From: Anaerolineales bacterium
GTDB lineage: Bacteria; Chloroflexota; Anaerolineae; Anaerolineales; Villigracilaceae
Length of the DNA stretch: 64,000 nt
Direction of reading: 5' to 3'
Assembly: GCA_016927315.1 (NCBI GenBank)
Contig: JAFGMV010000095.1
Coordinates: 24,976-88,975, forward strand
Shown: positions 26,059 to 35,042 of the stretch, piece after piece
How the letters are laid out: each line of letters starts with the position of its first letter
How positions within the stretch are numbered: position 1 is the stretch's first letter
Translations under genes and position numbers: made by a program
The notes under the pieces: model-generated
What the model saw: only the letters and a program-made list of their open reading frames with translations
Told to the model about the DNA's origin: nothing
Database searches by the model: none

Positions 26059-26076
26059 CATTAACCCGGGTTAATG
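26059..26076. promoter_or_regulatory. 18-bp perfect palindrome, candidate operator
   Basis: CATTAACCCGGGTTAATG is an 18-bp perfect palindrome between the HXXEE gene and the Crp/Fnr gene. On the minus strand its right half (TTAATG) could be the -35 of a promoter with TGTTAT 17 nt downstream, so a bound protein would affect HXXEE transcription. The adjacent Crp/Fnr-type regulator is the obvious candidate binder. Confidence 0.5.
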
Positions 26077-26151
26077 GGCTTGCCTGGGGATGCGGCGGCG
26101 TCAGGGAATACGACCCGCATGCTGGCTTTGGCGTAAAAGATGCCAGATATG

Positions 26152-26778
26152 TCACTCTTCTTGTAATTTACCAGATGAAGCGCTAATTTTCCTGCGAACG
26201 CGCGATAAGGCTACGTCCGTAACACCCAAAAACGAGGCAATATGGTATTGCGGGATGCGATCTGCCAGCCCGGGATATTCGTTCATAAAACTGTGGTAGC
26301 GGGTTTCCAGCGAATCGAGCAGCAATTCCTTCTCCCGGTTCTCCTTCACCAGGAACATCATTTCCGCATGCTTGCGGCCGATCCTTTCCCAGCAGGGATG
26401 GCGTGAATAGTATTCTTTTAATGAAGGGTTGGGAAGGACAATTGTCTTTGTCGGCTCCAGCGCCTGGATAAAAAACCCGCAGGGGGCGTTCAGCACGAGT
26501 GACTGGAACGAACCGGCCATCTGCCCTTCCATGGCGAAATGCTTATTGAATTCCTTACCGTCCACTGTGGAATAAAAAAAACGCACCAGGCCCTGGTGAA
26601 TGAAATAGAAATTTTCAGCCACATCCCCGGCCTGGAGGAGATATTGGGATTTCTCGAACCTGCGCTCCGAGATTTGCTGCAGCAGATGGAGCCATTCCCC
26701 TTCGGGAATATCCGCCAGTGCATACAAGGATGCTTTCAGTTCTTCAATCGCTCGTTGATTCTTAAGTATCGTTGGCAT
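26152..26778 (-). CDS. Crp/Fnr-family transcriptional regulator
   Basis: The 208-residue protein has an N-terminal cyclic-nucleotide-binding beta-barrel (about 25-130, with YLLQAGDVAENFYFIHQGLVR). A long dimer helix follows, then a C-terminal winged HTH (about 165-205, IPQYHIASFLGVTDVALSRV). The HTH wording HIASFLGVT...LSRVRR is of the kind seen in Bacteroidetes-style Crp proteins. No Fe-S Cys ligands of FNR are seen, and the cNMP phosphate-binding RAA motif is not clearly present, so the effector is unknown. It is probably the regulator of the neighbouring HXXEE gene. Confidence 0.85.
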   Translation of the reverse strand: MPTILKNQRAIEELKASLYALADIPEGEWLHLLQQISERRFEKSQYLLQAGDVAENFYFIHQGLVRFFYSTVDGKEFNKHFAMEGQMAGSFQSLVLNAPCGFFIQALEPTKTIVLPNPSLKEYYSRHPCWERIGRKHAEMMFLVKENREKELLLDSLETRYHSFMNEYPGLADRIPQYHIASFLGVTDVALSRVRRKISASSGKLQEE

Positions 26779-26894
26779 GGCATCCTTGTTTATGATCCTG
26801 AAGTCTCACCGCGATTGTCTTTATCCCGGTGCTCGATGGCTGCCTGGATGCAGGTTCTGCCGGGAAAGGGAAGGGCTGGTCATAACAGGTTCCA

Positions 26895-27926
26895 TTAAAA
26901 TTCGATCATTGCTTTGCAAATCCCATCTTCCAGGGAAGCAGCCAGTTCAAAAGCTTGTGGGGATTGATCCAAACGGAAGCGGTGGGTGATCAGGGACTGC
27001 AGATCAACGATGCCTCGCTTTATCAGGGCGATACCCCGTTCGTGAACAGATTTCATCCGGCGCGACATCAGGATGGTCAGTCCTTTGCTGCGAGCCGGTC
27101 CATTCGGATACGTGGTGATATCTTTGCGCGGAATCCCAACCACCACGACTTTACCGCCCGGGCGGGCCATCTGGACGGCCTGTCCCACTGCTTCTTTTCC
27201 CCACGCGGCTTCGATGGCGACATCCACACCCCGTCCGTGGGTCTGTTCCAAGAGCCACTCGGCCGGGTCTCCCTCATCCGGGTTGCATACCGCTGCTGCC
27301 CCGGCCCGTTTTGCCATTTCCCTTCTTTTGGCGACCGGTTCACTTACATACACCGCCCGGGTGAATGAGGCCAGCGCTAACTGCAGCAGGACCTGCCCAA
27401 TTGGGCCGGCGCCAAGGATGGCAACAGAATCGCCTGGTTTGATCCTGGCCAGCGTCATGACATGGATCCCGATCCCAAGGGGTTCCAGCATGGCGCCATC
27501 GGAGAAATCAAGGCTGTCTGGCAGCGGTACACACAGGTGGGCCGGTTGTGCATAGTATTCACACATTCCTCCCTGGACGGGTGGCGAGGCGGGGAAGCGG
27601 GTGTTTGGACAGCAGTTGATATTCCCGTCCAGGCAGACTTCGCAGCGCATGCAAGGTATGGCAGGATCGATGGCCACCCGGGCGCCGACAGCCGGGCCGT
27701 CGGTATCTGGACCAAGGGCGACGATTTCGCCTGCAAATTCGTGCCCCAGAATAAATGGAGGTGTTACGACCGCTTCCCCAATGCGTCCGTCAAGGTAGAA
27801 ATGCACATCCGAACCACAGACTCCCATTGCCCGCACTTTTACCAGGGCTTCGCCCGCACCCGGTTCCGGATCGGGGACTTCATCAATTCGCATATCACGA
27901 ATTCCGTGCAAACGGGCTGCTTTCAT
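26895..27926 (-). CDS. zinc-dependent medium-chain dehydrogenase (iditol/sorbitol-dehydrogenase-like)
   Basis: The 343-residue enzyme has the catalytic zinc site (Cys in VCGSDVHFY, GHEFAGEIV) and the structural zinc Cys cluster CMRCEVCLDGNINCCPN. The Rossmann NAD loop is AILGAGPIGQVLLQLA. Polyol dehydrogenases of this group oxidise sugar alcohols such as sorbitol, iditol or xylitol with NAD+. It follows the GH3 gene by 12 nt, so it may act on a sugar released or imported by the same operon. Substrate unknown. Confidence 0.88.
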   Translation of the reverse strand: MKAARLHGIRDMRIDEVPDPEPGAGEALVKVRAMGVCGSDVHFYLDGRIGEAVVTPPFILGHEFAGEIVALGPDTDGPAVGARVAIDPAIPCMRCEVCLDGNINCCPNTRFPASPPVQGGMCEYYAQPAHLCVPLPDSLDFSDGAMLEPLGIGIHVMTLARIKPGDSVAILGAGPIGQVLLQLALASFTRAVYVSEPVAKRREMAKRAGAAAVCNPDEGDPAEWLLEQTHGRGVDVAIEAAWGKEAVGQAVQMARPGGKVVVVGIPRKDITTYPNGPARSKGLTILMSRRMKSVHERGIALIKRGIVDLQSLITHRFRLDQSPQAFELAASLEDGICKAMIEF

Positions 27927-27938
27927 GGATGATCTCCT

Positions 27939-30098
27939 TTACTCCAACTCGATTTTTCCCTTAAGTAGTGTTCCTTCGTTTGAACTCGCTCCGGCCATTA
28001 TTGTATAGGATCCCGGTTCCAGCTCCCATCTATTCCTGTCAGTGTTGAAAACCCTGAGTTCATCGATCCTTACCGGGATTTTAACTTCTACGGACTTTCC
28101 GGTGGGGATAAAGACCTTTTCGAAACCCTTAAGTAGCTTATGGTGGCGTTCCACTTTTGATTTTTCCATCCCAGCATACACCTGCACGATCTCTTCCCCA
28201 TCGACGGCGCCGTCGTTTGTGACGGTTACTGTGACCATAATATGGTCGTCTGATTTCTCAAGCTTTAATTCTTGATAGGTGTAGTGAGTATAACTGAGGC
28301 CGAATCCAAATGGATAGGCGGGTTTATGGCCGTTTTTGTCAAGCAGTGTATATCCATGATAGAAATCGTATTGAATTTCCTTATCGGAACTGCTGAAATA
28401 CGGCAAATGGCCGGTTTCCTGCGGGATAGAGAAGGGCAGCTTGCCGCATGGATTGGCGTCTCCAAATAATATCCTTGCCAGGGCGTTCCCTCCTTCCATC
28501 CCTGAATACCAGCCGTACAAGATGGCCGGAACCCGTGCGGCCCAATCGTCGATCATGATCATGCTTCCACAAACCAGTACAACAATTGTGTTGGGGTTAA
28601 GCCCGCTGACAGCCTTGATCAATTCAATCTCTGCAGGTTTTAGCGACAAGCACTGGCGGTCGCCCCCGGCGTCTGCCTGCATTTTTTTGTTCCGCAGTCT
28701 GGATGCGATCTTCATCAACACTGTCTGGAACGGTTTCCCCATATTCTTGTAGCCTTTAATAACAGGTTTGAAGAATTCTTCCTGGCTTCCGGGCGAAATA
28801 TATTCACCTTCATCGCTGAAATCGTTCCCGGCCACGATGATGATGCAGTCGACTTCCGGGGCCAGCTTTTTAGCCTGGTCGATCTGGTGCTCATCAAGAT
28901 GGATGATTTCTGCCTCATCACCAAGGTAATGCTTCAGACCATCCAACGGGGTAACGACATAAGGCGGATAAACCTGGCTGGAACCATGGTCGCCTGTATT
29001 TTCCTGATTTGCCAGCCTGCCCAGGAGCAGGATTTTCCTGGTATGTTTATCCAGCGGCAGGGCGGCGTTTTCATTTTTGATCAGGACCATGGACTTTTCG
29101 GCGGCTTCCCTGGCCAGGGCGATGTGGTCCGGGTGGGTTACCAGCTCTCTGGAATACTCGAGTTTGTCTGGGCAGTTCTCGAAGACCAGCAGGGTCTTGA
29201 CCACCCGCAGGACTGCCTGGTCTACCAGGGTTTCATCGACGATGCCCGACTTAACAGCTTTCAGCAGTTTCTTTTGGTAGTGAATTGGCAGCGGCATTTC
29301 CACATCCAGTCCGGCTTCAATGGCTTTCTTTGTATTCCGGACCCCGAAGATGAAGTCGGAGATTGTGAAACCTTCAAACCCCCAATCATCCCTGAGAATT
29401 TCGGTCAGGAGGTGTTTGCTTTCACAGGCCTGGTTCCCTTCATATAGATTGTAAGCGCCCATTATGGAGGCTGCACCGGCGTCGACCGCTTTCTTGAAGT
29501 GAGGCAGGTACACCTCACGCAATGAGCGTTCATCAACTTTGACATTTACAAAGAAACGGCTGTTTTCGATGTTATTCAGGGCATAGTGTTTGGCGCAGGC
29601 GATGACATTGTGTGCCTGGACGCTTTCGGTCAGTGCACTGCCCATCTCTCCCAGGAGATAGGGATCCTCGCTGTAGGTTTCCTGCGCCCGTCCCCAGGCC
29701 GGGTGACGCAGGATATTGATGCAAACGCCGCCAAAATAATTGGCGCCCAGGGCGCGTGCTTCCTTGCCGATTACGTCGCCAATCTTTTTTTCGAGCACCC
29801 GGTCAAAACTGGCGCCGCGGGCCATTGAAACCGGGAAGCAGGTGGCTTTTCCCATAACCACTCCCCTGGGTCCGTCTGTGAATTTGATGGGGGGGATTCC
29901 CAGTCGTTTCAGGCCGTTGGTCTTGATCGGTTCCGGGTTGTAAAAGTTCCCATTAAAGCGAAGGCCATTGGTGAGCATCTCCCAGTTGCCGTTCAGGAGC
30001 CACACCTTTTCCTTCAAGGTCATCTGACCTAACAACTCGACAGCACGTTGTTCGATTTCGGGCGCGGATAATTTACATTCCTTTTCTTTCCTGAACAT
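27939..30098 (-). CDS. glycoside hydrolase family 3 beta-glucosidase-like enzyme
   Basis: The 719-residue protein has the GH3 N-terminal TIM barrel (FTDGPRGV, CAKHYALNN, GAYNLYEGNQACES). The nucleophile Asp lies in FTISDFIFG; the common Trp after SD is Phe here. The alpha/beta sandwich and a C-terminal fibronectin-III-like domain (VTVTVTNDGAVDGEEIVQVY) follow. No signal peptide is seen, so it probably works on imported oligosaccharides or glycosides in the cytoplasm. The start at 30098 has AGGAGAG 7 nt upstream and overlaps the MFS gene end by 26 nt. Confidence 0.9.
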   Translation of the reverse strand: MFRKEKECKLSAPEIEQRAVELLGQMTLKEKVWLLNGNWEMLTNGLRFNGNFYNPEPIKTNGLKRLGIPPIKFTDGPRGVVMGKATCFPVSMARGASFDRVLEKKIGDVIGKEARALGANYFGGVCINILRHPAWGRAQETYSEDPYLLGEMGSALTESVQAHNVIACAKHYALNNIENSRFFVNVKVDERSLREVYLPHFKKAVDAGAASIMGAYNLYEGNQACESKHLLTEILRDDWGFEGFTISDFIFGVRNTKKAIEAGLDVEMPLPIHYQKKLLKAVKSGIVDETLVDQAVLRVVKTLLVFENCPDKLEYSRELVTHPDHIALAREAAEKSMVLIKNENAALPLDKHTRKILLLGRLANQENTGDHGSSQVYPPYVVTPLDGLKHYLGDEAEIIHLDEHQIDQAKKLAPEVDCIIIVAGNDFSDEGEYISPGSQEEFFKPVIKGYKNMGKPFQTVLMKIASRLRNKKMQADAGGDRQCLSLKPAEIELIKAVSGLNPNTIVVLVCGSMIMIDDWAARVPAILYGWYSGMEGGNALARILFGDANPCGKLPFSIPQETGHLPYFSSSDKEIQYDFYHGYTLLDKNGHKPAYPFGFGLSYTHYTYQELKLEKSDDHIMVTVTVTNDGAVDGEEIVQVYAGMEKSKVERHHKLLKGFEKVFIPTGKSVEVKIPVRIDELRVFNTDRNRWELEPGSYTIMAGASSNEGTLLKGKIELE

Positions 30099-31356
30099 AG
30101 TTTTCTCTCCTGTGTGGTTCTTTCCCACGGTCAGACCAGTGCATGACCAGGTTGGATGATAACCCGAGCAGCGCAAATCCACTTACCAGCGGCAGGATCG
30201 TACCATTGTAACTCTGGCCGATAGCCATACCTAAAAGGGTGGATGCAAAGGTGGTCAGGGACCCAACCACGGCAGCGCCGATGCCGGCAATATGCCCGAC
30301 AGGCTGCATGGCCAGTGAATTCAAGTTGCCAAACAGAATCCCGATACAGAAAAAAGATAACAGCAAAAAGGCCAGAAAAAGACCAAGCGGCGGTTTACTA
30401 TTGTACAACAGTGATATCGGAATAAAAAGTACAGCCAAGACCACGATACTTCGAATTGCCCACCCTGACAGCTTCCTCATGCCGTACCGGATGACCAGGC
30501 TGGCATTCATGAACGAGGCTGCACCAATAGCAAGCGCCACCAGAGAAAAATAAATCGCAAAAAGTGCGCCGAGACCATAAATCCCCTGGAAAATTTGCCG
30601 GGCAGAATTGAGATACCCGAGGAAGGCGCCCGAGATCAATCCCGCAGCGCATGTATATCCTAGAGATACCCGGTTGAGTAATACTTCCTTGAAACCCTGT
30701 ATGATCCTCCTGGCAGAGAAAGGTATTCGCCTTTCTACCGGCAGCGTTTCAGGTTGACGGACAGCAAACCAGGTTACGGTCCCCAGAGCCAGGGCAAGCA
30801 GGACTGCGAAAATGCTCCGCCAGTGGGCGATCAATAGAATTCCCTGACCGAGGGATGGGGCAATCACCGGGACTAGGATGAAGACGGACATGATGAACGA
30901 CATTACCCTGGCCATCTTGCGGCCTTCGTATTGGTCACGGATCAATGCAACAATAACACTGCGAGGTCCGGAAATTCCGACGCCCTGTAAAAATCTGCCG
31001 GCGAGCATAACAGGGAAATTCATGGCGAAGATGGACAGCAGGCAGCCAAAGATATAAAGAGCATAGCCGGCATAGATCGTCGGTTTGCGTCCGGTGCTGT
31101 CTGAAACCGGACCATAGAAAATCTGACCGACGGAAAGGCCCAGGAAAAGAAAAGTGACCACCAGTTGGGTGGTGTTTTCCCGTTGGATATTCAGGTCTAA
31201 ACCAATCTCCGATAGCGCTGGCAGCATGGCATCTGTTGACAGAGCTGTCAATGCCATCATCATTGCCATCAAGGAGACGAACTCAATAAAGGAGAGAGCG
31301 TCGGTTTTGGTTGGTTGAGTTTTCAATGCTGTTCCTGTTAGTTGCTTTGAGATCAA
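30073..31356 (-). CDS. MFS transporter, Bcr/CflA-like
   Basis: The 427-residue protein has 12 predicted helices. Motif A lies after helix 2: GPVSDSTGRKPTIYAG; the N-terminus TALSTDAMLPALSEIG is the Bcr/CflA (drug/H+ antiporter, 12-TM) wording. Family members export antibiotics or sulfonamides. Co-location with GH3, polyol dehydrogenase and IMPase genes leaves open export or uptake of a sugar-like compound. Coupled to the IMPase gene by a 4-nt overlap. Confidence 0.88.
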   Translation of the reverse strand: MISKQLTGTALKTQPTKTDALSFIEFVSLMAMMMALTALSTDAMLPALSEIGLDLNIQRENTTQLVVTFLFLGLSVGQIFYGPVSDSTGRKPTIYAGYALYIFGCLLSIFAMNFPVMLAGRFLQGVGISGPRSVIVALIRDQYEGRKMARVMSFIMSVFILVPVIAPSLGQGILLIAHWRSIFAVLLALALGTVTWFAVRQPETLPVERRIPFSARRIIQGFKEVLLNRVSLGYTCAAGLISGAFLGYLNSARQIFQGIYGLGALFAIYFSLVALAIGAASFMNASLVIRYGMRKLSGWAIRSIVVLAVLFIPISLLYNSKPPLGLFLAFLLLSFFCIGILFGNLNSLAMQPVGHIAGIGAAVVGSLTTFASTLLGMAIGQSYNGTILPLVSGFALLGLSSNLVMHWSDRGKEPHRRENYVQERKGM

Positions 31357-32162
31357 TTATTCTCGAAATAAGCCAGAACGGACGGCTTCAGGGCTGCACT
31401 CGATGCCAGGGTGTACCTGGAGGCTGTGGTATGCTGGCTGCCATTAAAATCATAGACCTCTCCACCAGCTTCCCGCACGATCAAGACGCCTCCCTGAACA
31501 TCCCACGCGCTGTTGGATGGGGTGATACTGATGTCGGCGCGTCCACAAGCCACCCAGGCAAGCTGAAGGGCTGCCGTTCCGGGGATGCGAACCCGTAAAG
31601 CCCGGCTGGCGAAGTATTCCATAAAATCGAAACGAAATTTATTCCTGGTCTGTGCGTTATTCCCAACTGCAAAGTCGCCGTAGGTGACAACTGCGTCGGA
31701 CAGCTTTTGTGTACCTGATATTGAAATCCTTTTTCCGTTCAGGTACGCTCCTGTTCCAAGGCCGGCTGTGTAGCGTTCCCCCAGGGCAGGGAATGAGATT
31801 CCAGCCAGGATTGGTATATCGCCCTGGATTAGGGCAACACTGGTTCCGTACAGCGGCAGTTGGCGGGCATAGTTTACAGTTCCATCGATTGGGTCGACCA
31901 CCCAGAATACGCCTGGCTGTTCCTGGCTGCCGCTGCTCCAATCGAACTCTTCTCCCAAAACAGGTATGTCTGGGTCTATGGCAGCCAGCGCCGACTTTAT
32001 CGCTTTTTCCACATCAAGGTCTACTTCAAGTGCGTAATCCCGGTCGCCTTTCTCGTGATAGTCATGGACGTCCGTCAATGCGTCCAACATCAGCTTATCG
32101 CTGGCGTCCAGAATTTCAGAGAGCTGTTCATGGTACGTATTGCCTGGGATTTCTGGCATCAT
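31353..32162 (-). CDS. inositol-monophosphatase family protein
   Basis: The IMPase-fold protein (269 residues from this start) has the full metal-binding set: GEEF, WVVDPIDGTVNYARQLP and the C-terminal Asp in SAWDVQGGVLIVREAGG. These Li+-sensitive phosphatases hydrolyse inositol-1-phosphate, FBP, 3'-phosphoadenosine-5'-phosphate or other phosphates; the true substrate is open. The start is uncertain: ATG 32162 lies behind a weak GAAGCGAG, while an in-frame TTG at 32189 adds 9 residues. Overlaps the MFS gene by 4 nt. Confidence 0.87.
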   Translation of the reverse strand: MMPEIPGNTYHEQLSEILDASDKLMLDALTDVHDYHEKGDRDYALEVDLDVEKAIKSALAAIDPDIPVLGEEFDWSSGSQEQPGVFWVVDPIDGTVNYARQLPLYGTSVALIQGDIPILAGISFPALGERYTAGLGTGAYLNGKRISISGTQKLSDAVVTYGDFAVGNNAQTRNKFRFDFMEYFASRALRVRIPGTAALQLAWVACGRADISITPSNSAWDVQGGVLIVREAGGEVYDFNGSQHTTASRYTLASSAALKPSVLAYFENN

Positions 32163-32235
32163 AGCAGCAGTGCTCGCTTCATGCTCCAATTCCTTTTAAA
32201 AAATTCATCTTCCTGGGTTGGGAATATCTGGGACA

Positions 32236-32850
32236 CTATTTATCGCTGAAGGCCAGTTTCACGGCCAGAACTGCAAACAATACCGCGAATGAGCGCTGGA
32301 GGCGGCGGATGGCCGTTGGTGAATAGACCAGGTAGGCGCTGATGCTGTTGGCTAATAATCCGTAACAGGCAAAGATGACCAGGGTCATTGTCATGAAGAT
32401 TGCACTTAACCAAAACATCTCCCAGGCCGGGGAGGCCGCCTGGGGTGATATGAACAGAGGCAGGAATGCAAAGAAGAACAGGGTCAGCTTGGGGTTCAAT
32501 AAATTGATCAAGATACCCTTCAGGGCAATCTGAAGATGGTTATTCTTGTTTGCTGTCAGATCTAGTTTGAACGAACCGGTATTACGCCACATTGACCAGG
32601 CCAGATAAAGGAGGTAAAGGCTGCCGGCCAATTTCAGCGCCTGAAAAGCCACTGCGCTCATATGAAGGATTGCAGATAATCCCAGTATGCTGGCGGTCAG
32701 GTGTGGGATGATGCCTGCGGTACACCCCAGGGCGGCTGCCAGACTGGCTTTCCAATGTTGTGAGAGCCCGGTTGAGACTGTGTAAAGAACGCCGGCCCCT
32801 GGAACTACAACCACGATCAGAGAAGTTAAAAGGAACTCGGTGGTAATCAT
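32236..32850 (-). CDS. LysE-family exporter (RhtB-like)
   Basis: The 204-residue protein has six membrane segments. The N-terminal motif TSLIVVVVPGAGVLYTVSTGLSQ, then AALGCTAGI in helix 2 region and KGILINLLNPKLTLFFFAFLPLF, are typical of LysE/RhtB amino acid and derivative exporters. The start at 32850 with AGGATT upstream begins the conserved region. The IMPase gene follows after 46-73 nt on the same strand. It is the first gene of the minus-strand run that ends with the dehydrogenase gene. Confidence 0.88.
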   Translation of the reverse strand: MITTEFLLTSLIVVVVPGAGVLYTVSTGLSQHWKASLAAALGCTAGIIPHLTASILGLSAILHMSAVAFQALKLAGSLYLLYLAWSMWRNTGSFKLDLTANKNNHLQIALKGILINLLNPKLTLFFFAFLPLFISPQAASPAWEMFWLSAIFMTMTLVIFACYGLLANSISAYLVYSPTAIRRLQRSFAVLFAVLAVKLAFSDK

Positions 32851-32957
32851 CGTGAATCCTGGAATAATAAGTGGAATATTTGAATGAGAAAGCCTTTGTC
32901 TGGTAATGTTATCATACATCCTGAGGGAATAAAAATTATTTCCTTACTTGCCGGAGA

Positions 32958-34493
32958 TTATGATCTGAACGGTTGGTTGATCACTTCAAACTTAGCGTCC
33001 AATTCGGTTTCCAAAGCTTTTGCCAGCGAGCTGGGTGCAAGGTTGGCCAACTCTTCCGGATCATTGGCAAGATCATAAACCTCGATGGTTAAGTTTTTGT
33101 TGGGGAAATCATAATATTTAATGATTTTATGGCTGCCTTTCCGCATTCCGAACGAGGTGGTTGACAGGGCGCCAAAGGCTGCTGCGCTTTTTGCGTCAAT
33201 AAAGAAAACTGGTCGGTTTTCAGCCGCGTCTTCCCGCCAGCCGGGCAGAACCTGTCCCTGGCAGAATTCAGGAATGGGAAGCCCAGAGGCAGACAACAGG
33301 GTGGGGAGAATGTCAATATTGCTGGTCGGGGTATGATAATCTTGCCTGTGCTTTTGTCCGGGGGATGAAATCAACAATGGCACCCGCACGAGAGGTTCAT
33401 ACAGCATTGAAGTTGTGTGACCCACTTCGCCGCGCTCAAATATTTCTCCGTGGTCCGAGGTAAGCACAATATAGTTGTTTTCCAGAATATTATTCGCTTC
33501 AAAGAAATCGAGTAACCGTCCGAATTCAGTATCCACTGAATATACAAAGGCATCATAGAGCAGCCGGTCGTGATCCATCTCTTTATCATTTTTTTTGCTT
33601 GCCAGGGGATGCTGTTCTTTTCTAATGGGAGTCCAGCCGTCCTGGAACAGTTCAACCGCGCCCTGGTAAGGTGTATAAGGGTAGTGGGGAGGAAAGATAT
33701 GCAGATACTTCAGATCGTGAGCAGGGAAATTATCAAATATCGCCTTCAGCCCATCGAACAGTTCTTTCAGGTCGAAAACGCTGTGAGATTCTGATGTGAT
33801 TTCTGGAATTCCAAATGGATATAATGTTTGATTCCTGTTCCGGATATGTTCATTTTGTGCCTTGATAAATAAATTCCTGAATAACGATGTCAGGATAGAA
33901 CCCGAAAGTGTTTTCTCTGATCGAAATGCATAATTTTCGACCCCTTGGAAGGATATAATGGGGTCCCTGGAAAACAGGTCATTATAGGTTGTTGTATCGG
34001 TTAAATTGAAAACTTCAGCATCGATGTGCTTATCGATCCAGGGGGTAAATTGGTAAAACAAAAGGTCAACCCAAGGATTCTGGGAAAAAACAAGCCGTGT
34101 TGATTGGTTAAATAAGCGAAAGATATTATTGCTGACCTTCGGCGCCGCGATATGGCCTGAATAATGGAAAGCACGATGGCTCCATGGGTAACTGCCGCTC
34201 AGTAGCGAGGCGGTCCCTGGGGTTGTAAACGTTGCGGGAGAATAATTGGCATGATAGACATTGGCGCGCTGTGCGAAGCGTTCGATGTTAGGTGTGGTCT
34301 GGCGTGGATATCCATTCAGTGAGAAATTGGCTGCAGAAAACGAATCGAAGACCAGTATGATAATGCCTGCTTTTTCCCGGTTGGCTGCCGGGGTTGATGG
34401 TTGGTATTGATTTTTCCGGAAAGGCAGTGCAGCCAGCGGTAAAATCGATAGAAGTTTGAAGAAATCACGTCGCGAGATGTGTTTTGACCGCAT
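32958..34493 (-). CDS. Tat-exported sulfatase-fold protein with Thr nucleophile site
   Basis: The 511-residue protein begins SRRDFFKLLSILPL, a Tat signal. It has the alkaline-phosphatase/sulfatase fold: IILVFDSFSAANFS (metal Asp), the nucleophile region ATFTTPGTASLLSGSYP, and LTSDHGEIFERGEVGHT (metal Asp-His). The expected formylglycine precursor C/S-X-P-X-R is absent; Thr replaces Cys, as in phosphoethanolamine- or glycerol-phosphate-transferring members. It may be a phosphotransferase or phosphodiesterase on the outer cell surface, not a true sulfatase. It is the last gene of a three-gene operon. Confidence 0.82.
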   Translation of the reverse strand: MRSKHISRRDFFKLLSILPLAALPFRKNQYQPSTPAANREKAGIIILVFDSFSAANFSLNGYPRQTTPNIERFAQRANVYHANYSPATFTTPGTASLLSGSYPWSHRAFHYSGHIAAPKVSNNIFRLFNQSTRLVFSQNPWVDLLFYQFTPWIDKHIDAEVFNLTDTTTYNDLFSRDPIISFQGVENYAFRSEKTLSGSILTSLFRNLFIKAQNEHIRNRNQTLYPFGIPEITSESHSVFDLKELFDGLKAIFDNFPAHDLKYLHIFPPHYPYTPYQGAVELFQDGWTPIRKEQHPLASKKNDKEMDHDRLLYDAFVYSVDTEFGRLLDFFEANNILENNYIVLTSDHGEIFERGEVGHTTSMLYEPLVRVPLLISSPGQKHRQDYHTPTSNIDILPTLLSASGLPIPEFCQGQVLPGWREDAAENRPVFFIDAKSAAAFGALSTTSFGMRKGSHKIIKYYDFPNKNLTIEVYDLANDPEELANLAPSSLAKALETELDAKFEVINQPFRS

Positions 34494-34507
34494 CAGATAC
34501 CCTTTAA

Positions 34508-35041
34508 TTACAGATTACGTATCACAACTACCACGAGACTCACCAACCACAAAGGGACATAGATAAATGTAACAAGGCTGAGGCGCTTTGCGATTTTGGA
34601 GATCGTATGGTTGATTGATTCTGATTGGATGGTAGCAAACACGGTAAAACCTGATAGCGCCATCAAAAAAAGAAATGCCAGAATTTCAATCGTGAGACCA
34701 GGTGAATATATGTTATATAATGCCTGCAGGATCAAGGTTGCGAAAAAAAGAATAAACACGACTATTGCCCCGATGGCGACCTTCTTGTTTTGGGTATATT
34801 TGGGGGGCAGGATTAGAATGACAAGGATCGCCAGGAGGGTAAAAAGTAAAACATCCAGCTGAACGATTGTTGACCCATAGCAAAAAACAGCAAATAGATC
34901 CGCCTGTGAAGTGTTCAAAATCAACCCTGGTAAGAAATAAAGAAAAACAAAGATCGCCCAGGTATAGACAAGGAAACAAGCCACCGAGTAAATGTAGTAG
35001 AGTTCTTCTTTTTGCGGAAAGCGGTTTGCCAGATTACTCAC
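34508..35041 (-). CDS. small five-helix membrane protein
   Basis: The 177-residue protein has five predicted membrane helices, beginning after a short charged N-terminus MSNLANRFPQKEELYY. The last two helices are followed by a short cytoplasmic end VVIRNL. No family is recognised. Only 1 nt separates it from the spermidine-synthase-like gene upstream and 14 nt from the sulfatase-fold gene downstream, so it is very likely a subunit or accessory of the same envelope process. Confidence 0.72.
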   Translation of the reverse strand: MSNLANRFPQKEELYYIYSVACFLVYTWAIFVFLYFLPGLILNTSQADLFAVFCYGSTIVQLDVLLFTLLAILVILILPPKYTQNKKVAIGAIVVFILFFATLILQALYNIYSPGLTIEILAFLFLMALSGFTVFATIQSESINHTISKIAKRLSLVTFIYVPLWLVSLVVVVIRNL

Positions 35042-35042
35042 A

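Noticed and set aside
26152..26778. FNR-type oxygen sensor
   Set aside because: The N-terminal Cys cluster needed for an Fe-S site is absent.
32958..34493. Classical formylglycine sulfatase
   Set aside because: The C/S-X-P-X-R site is missing and Thr occupies the nucleophile position; no sulfatase-maturing enzyme is nearby.
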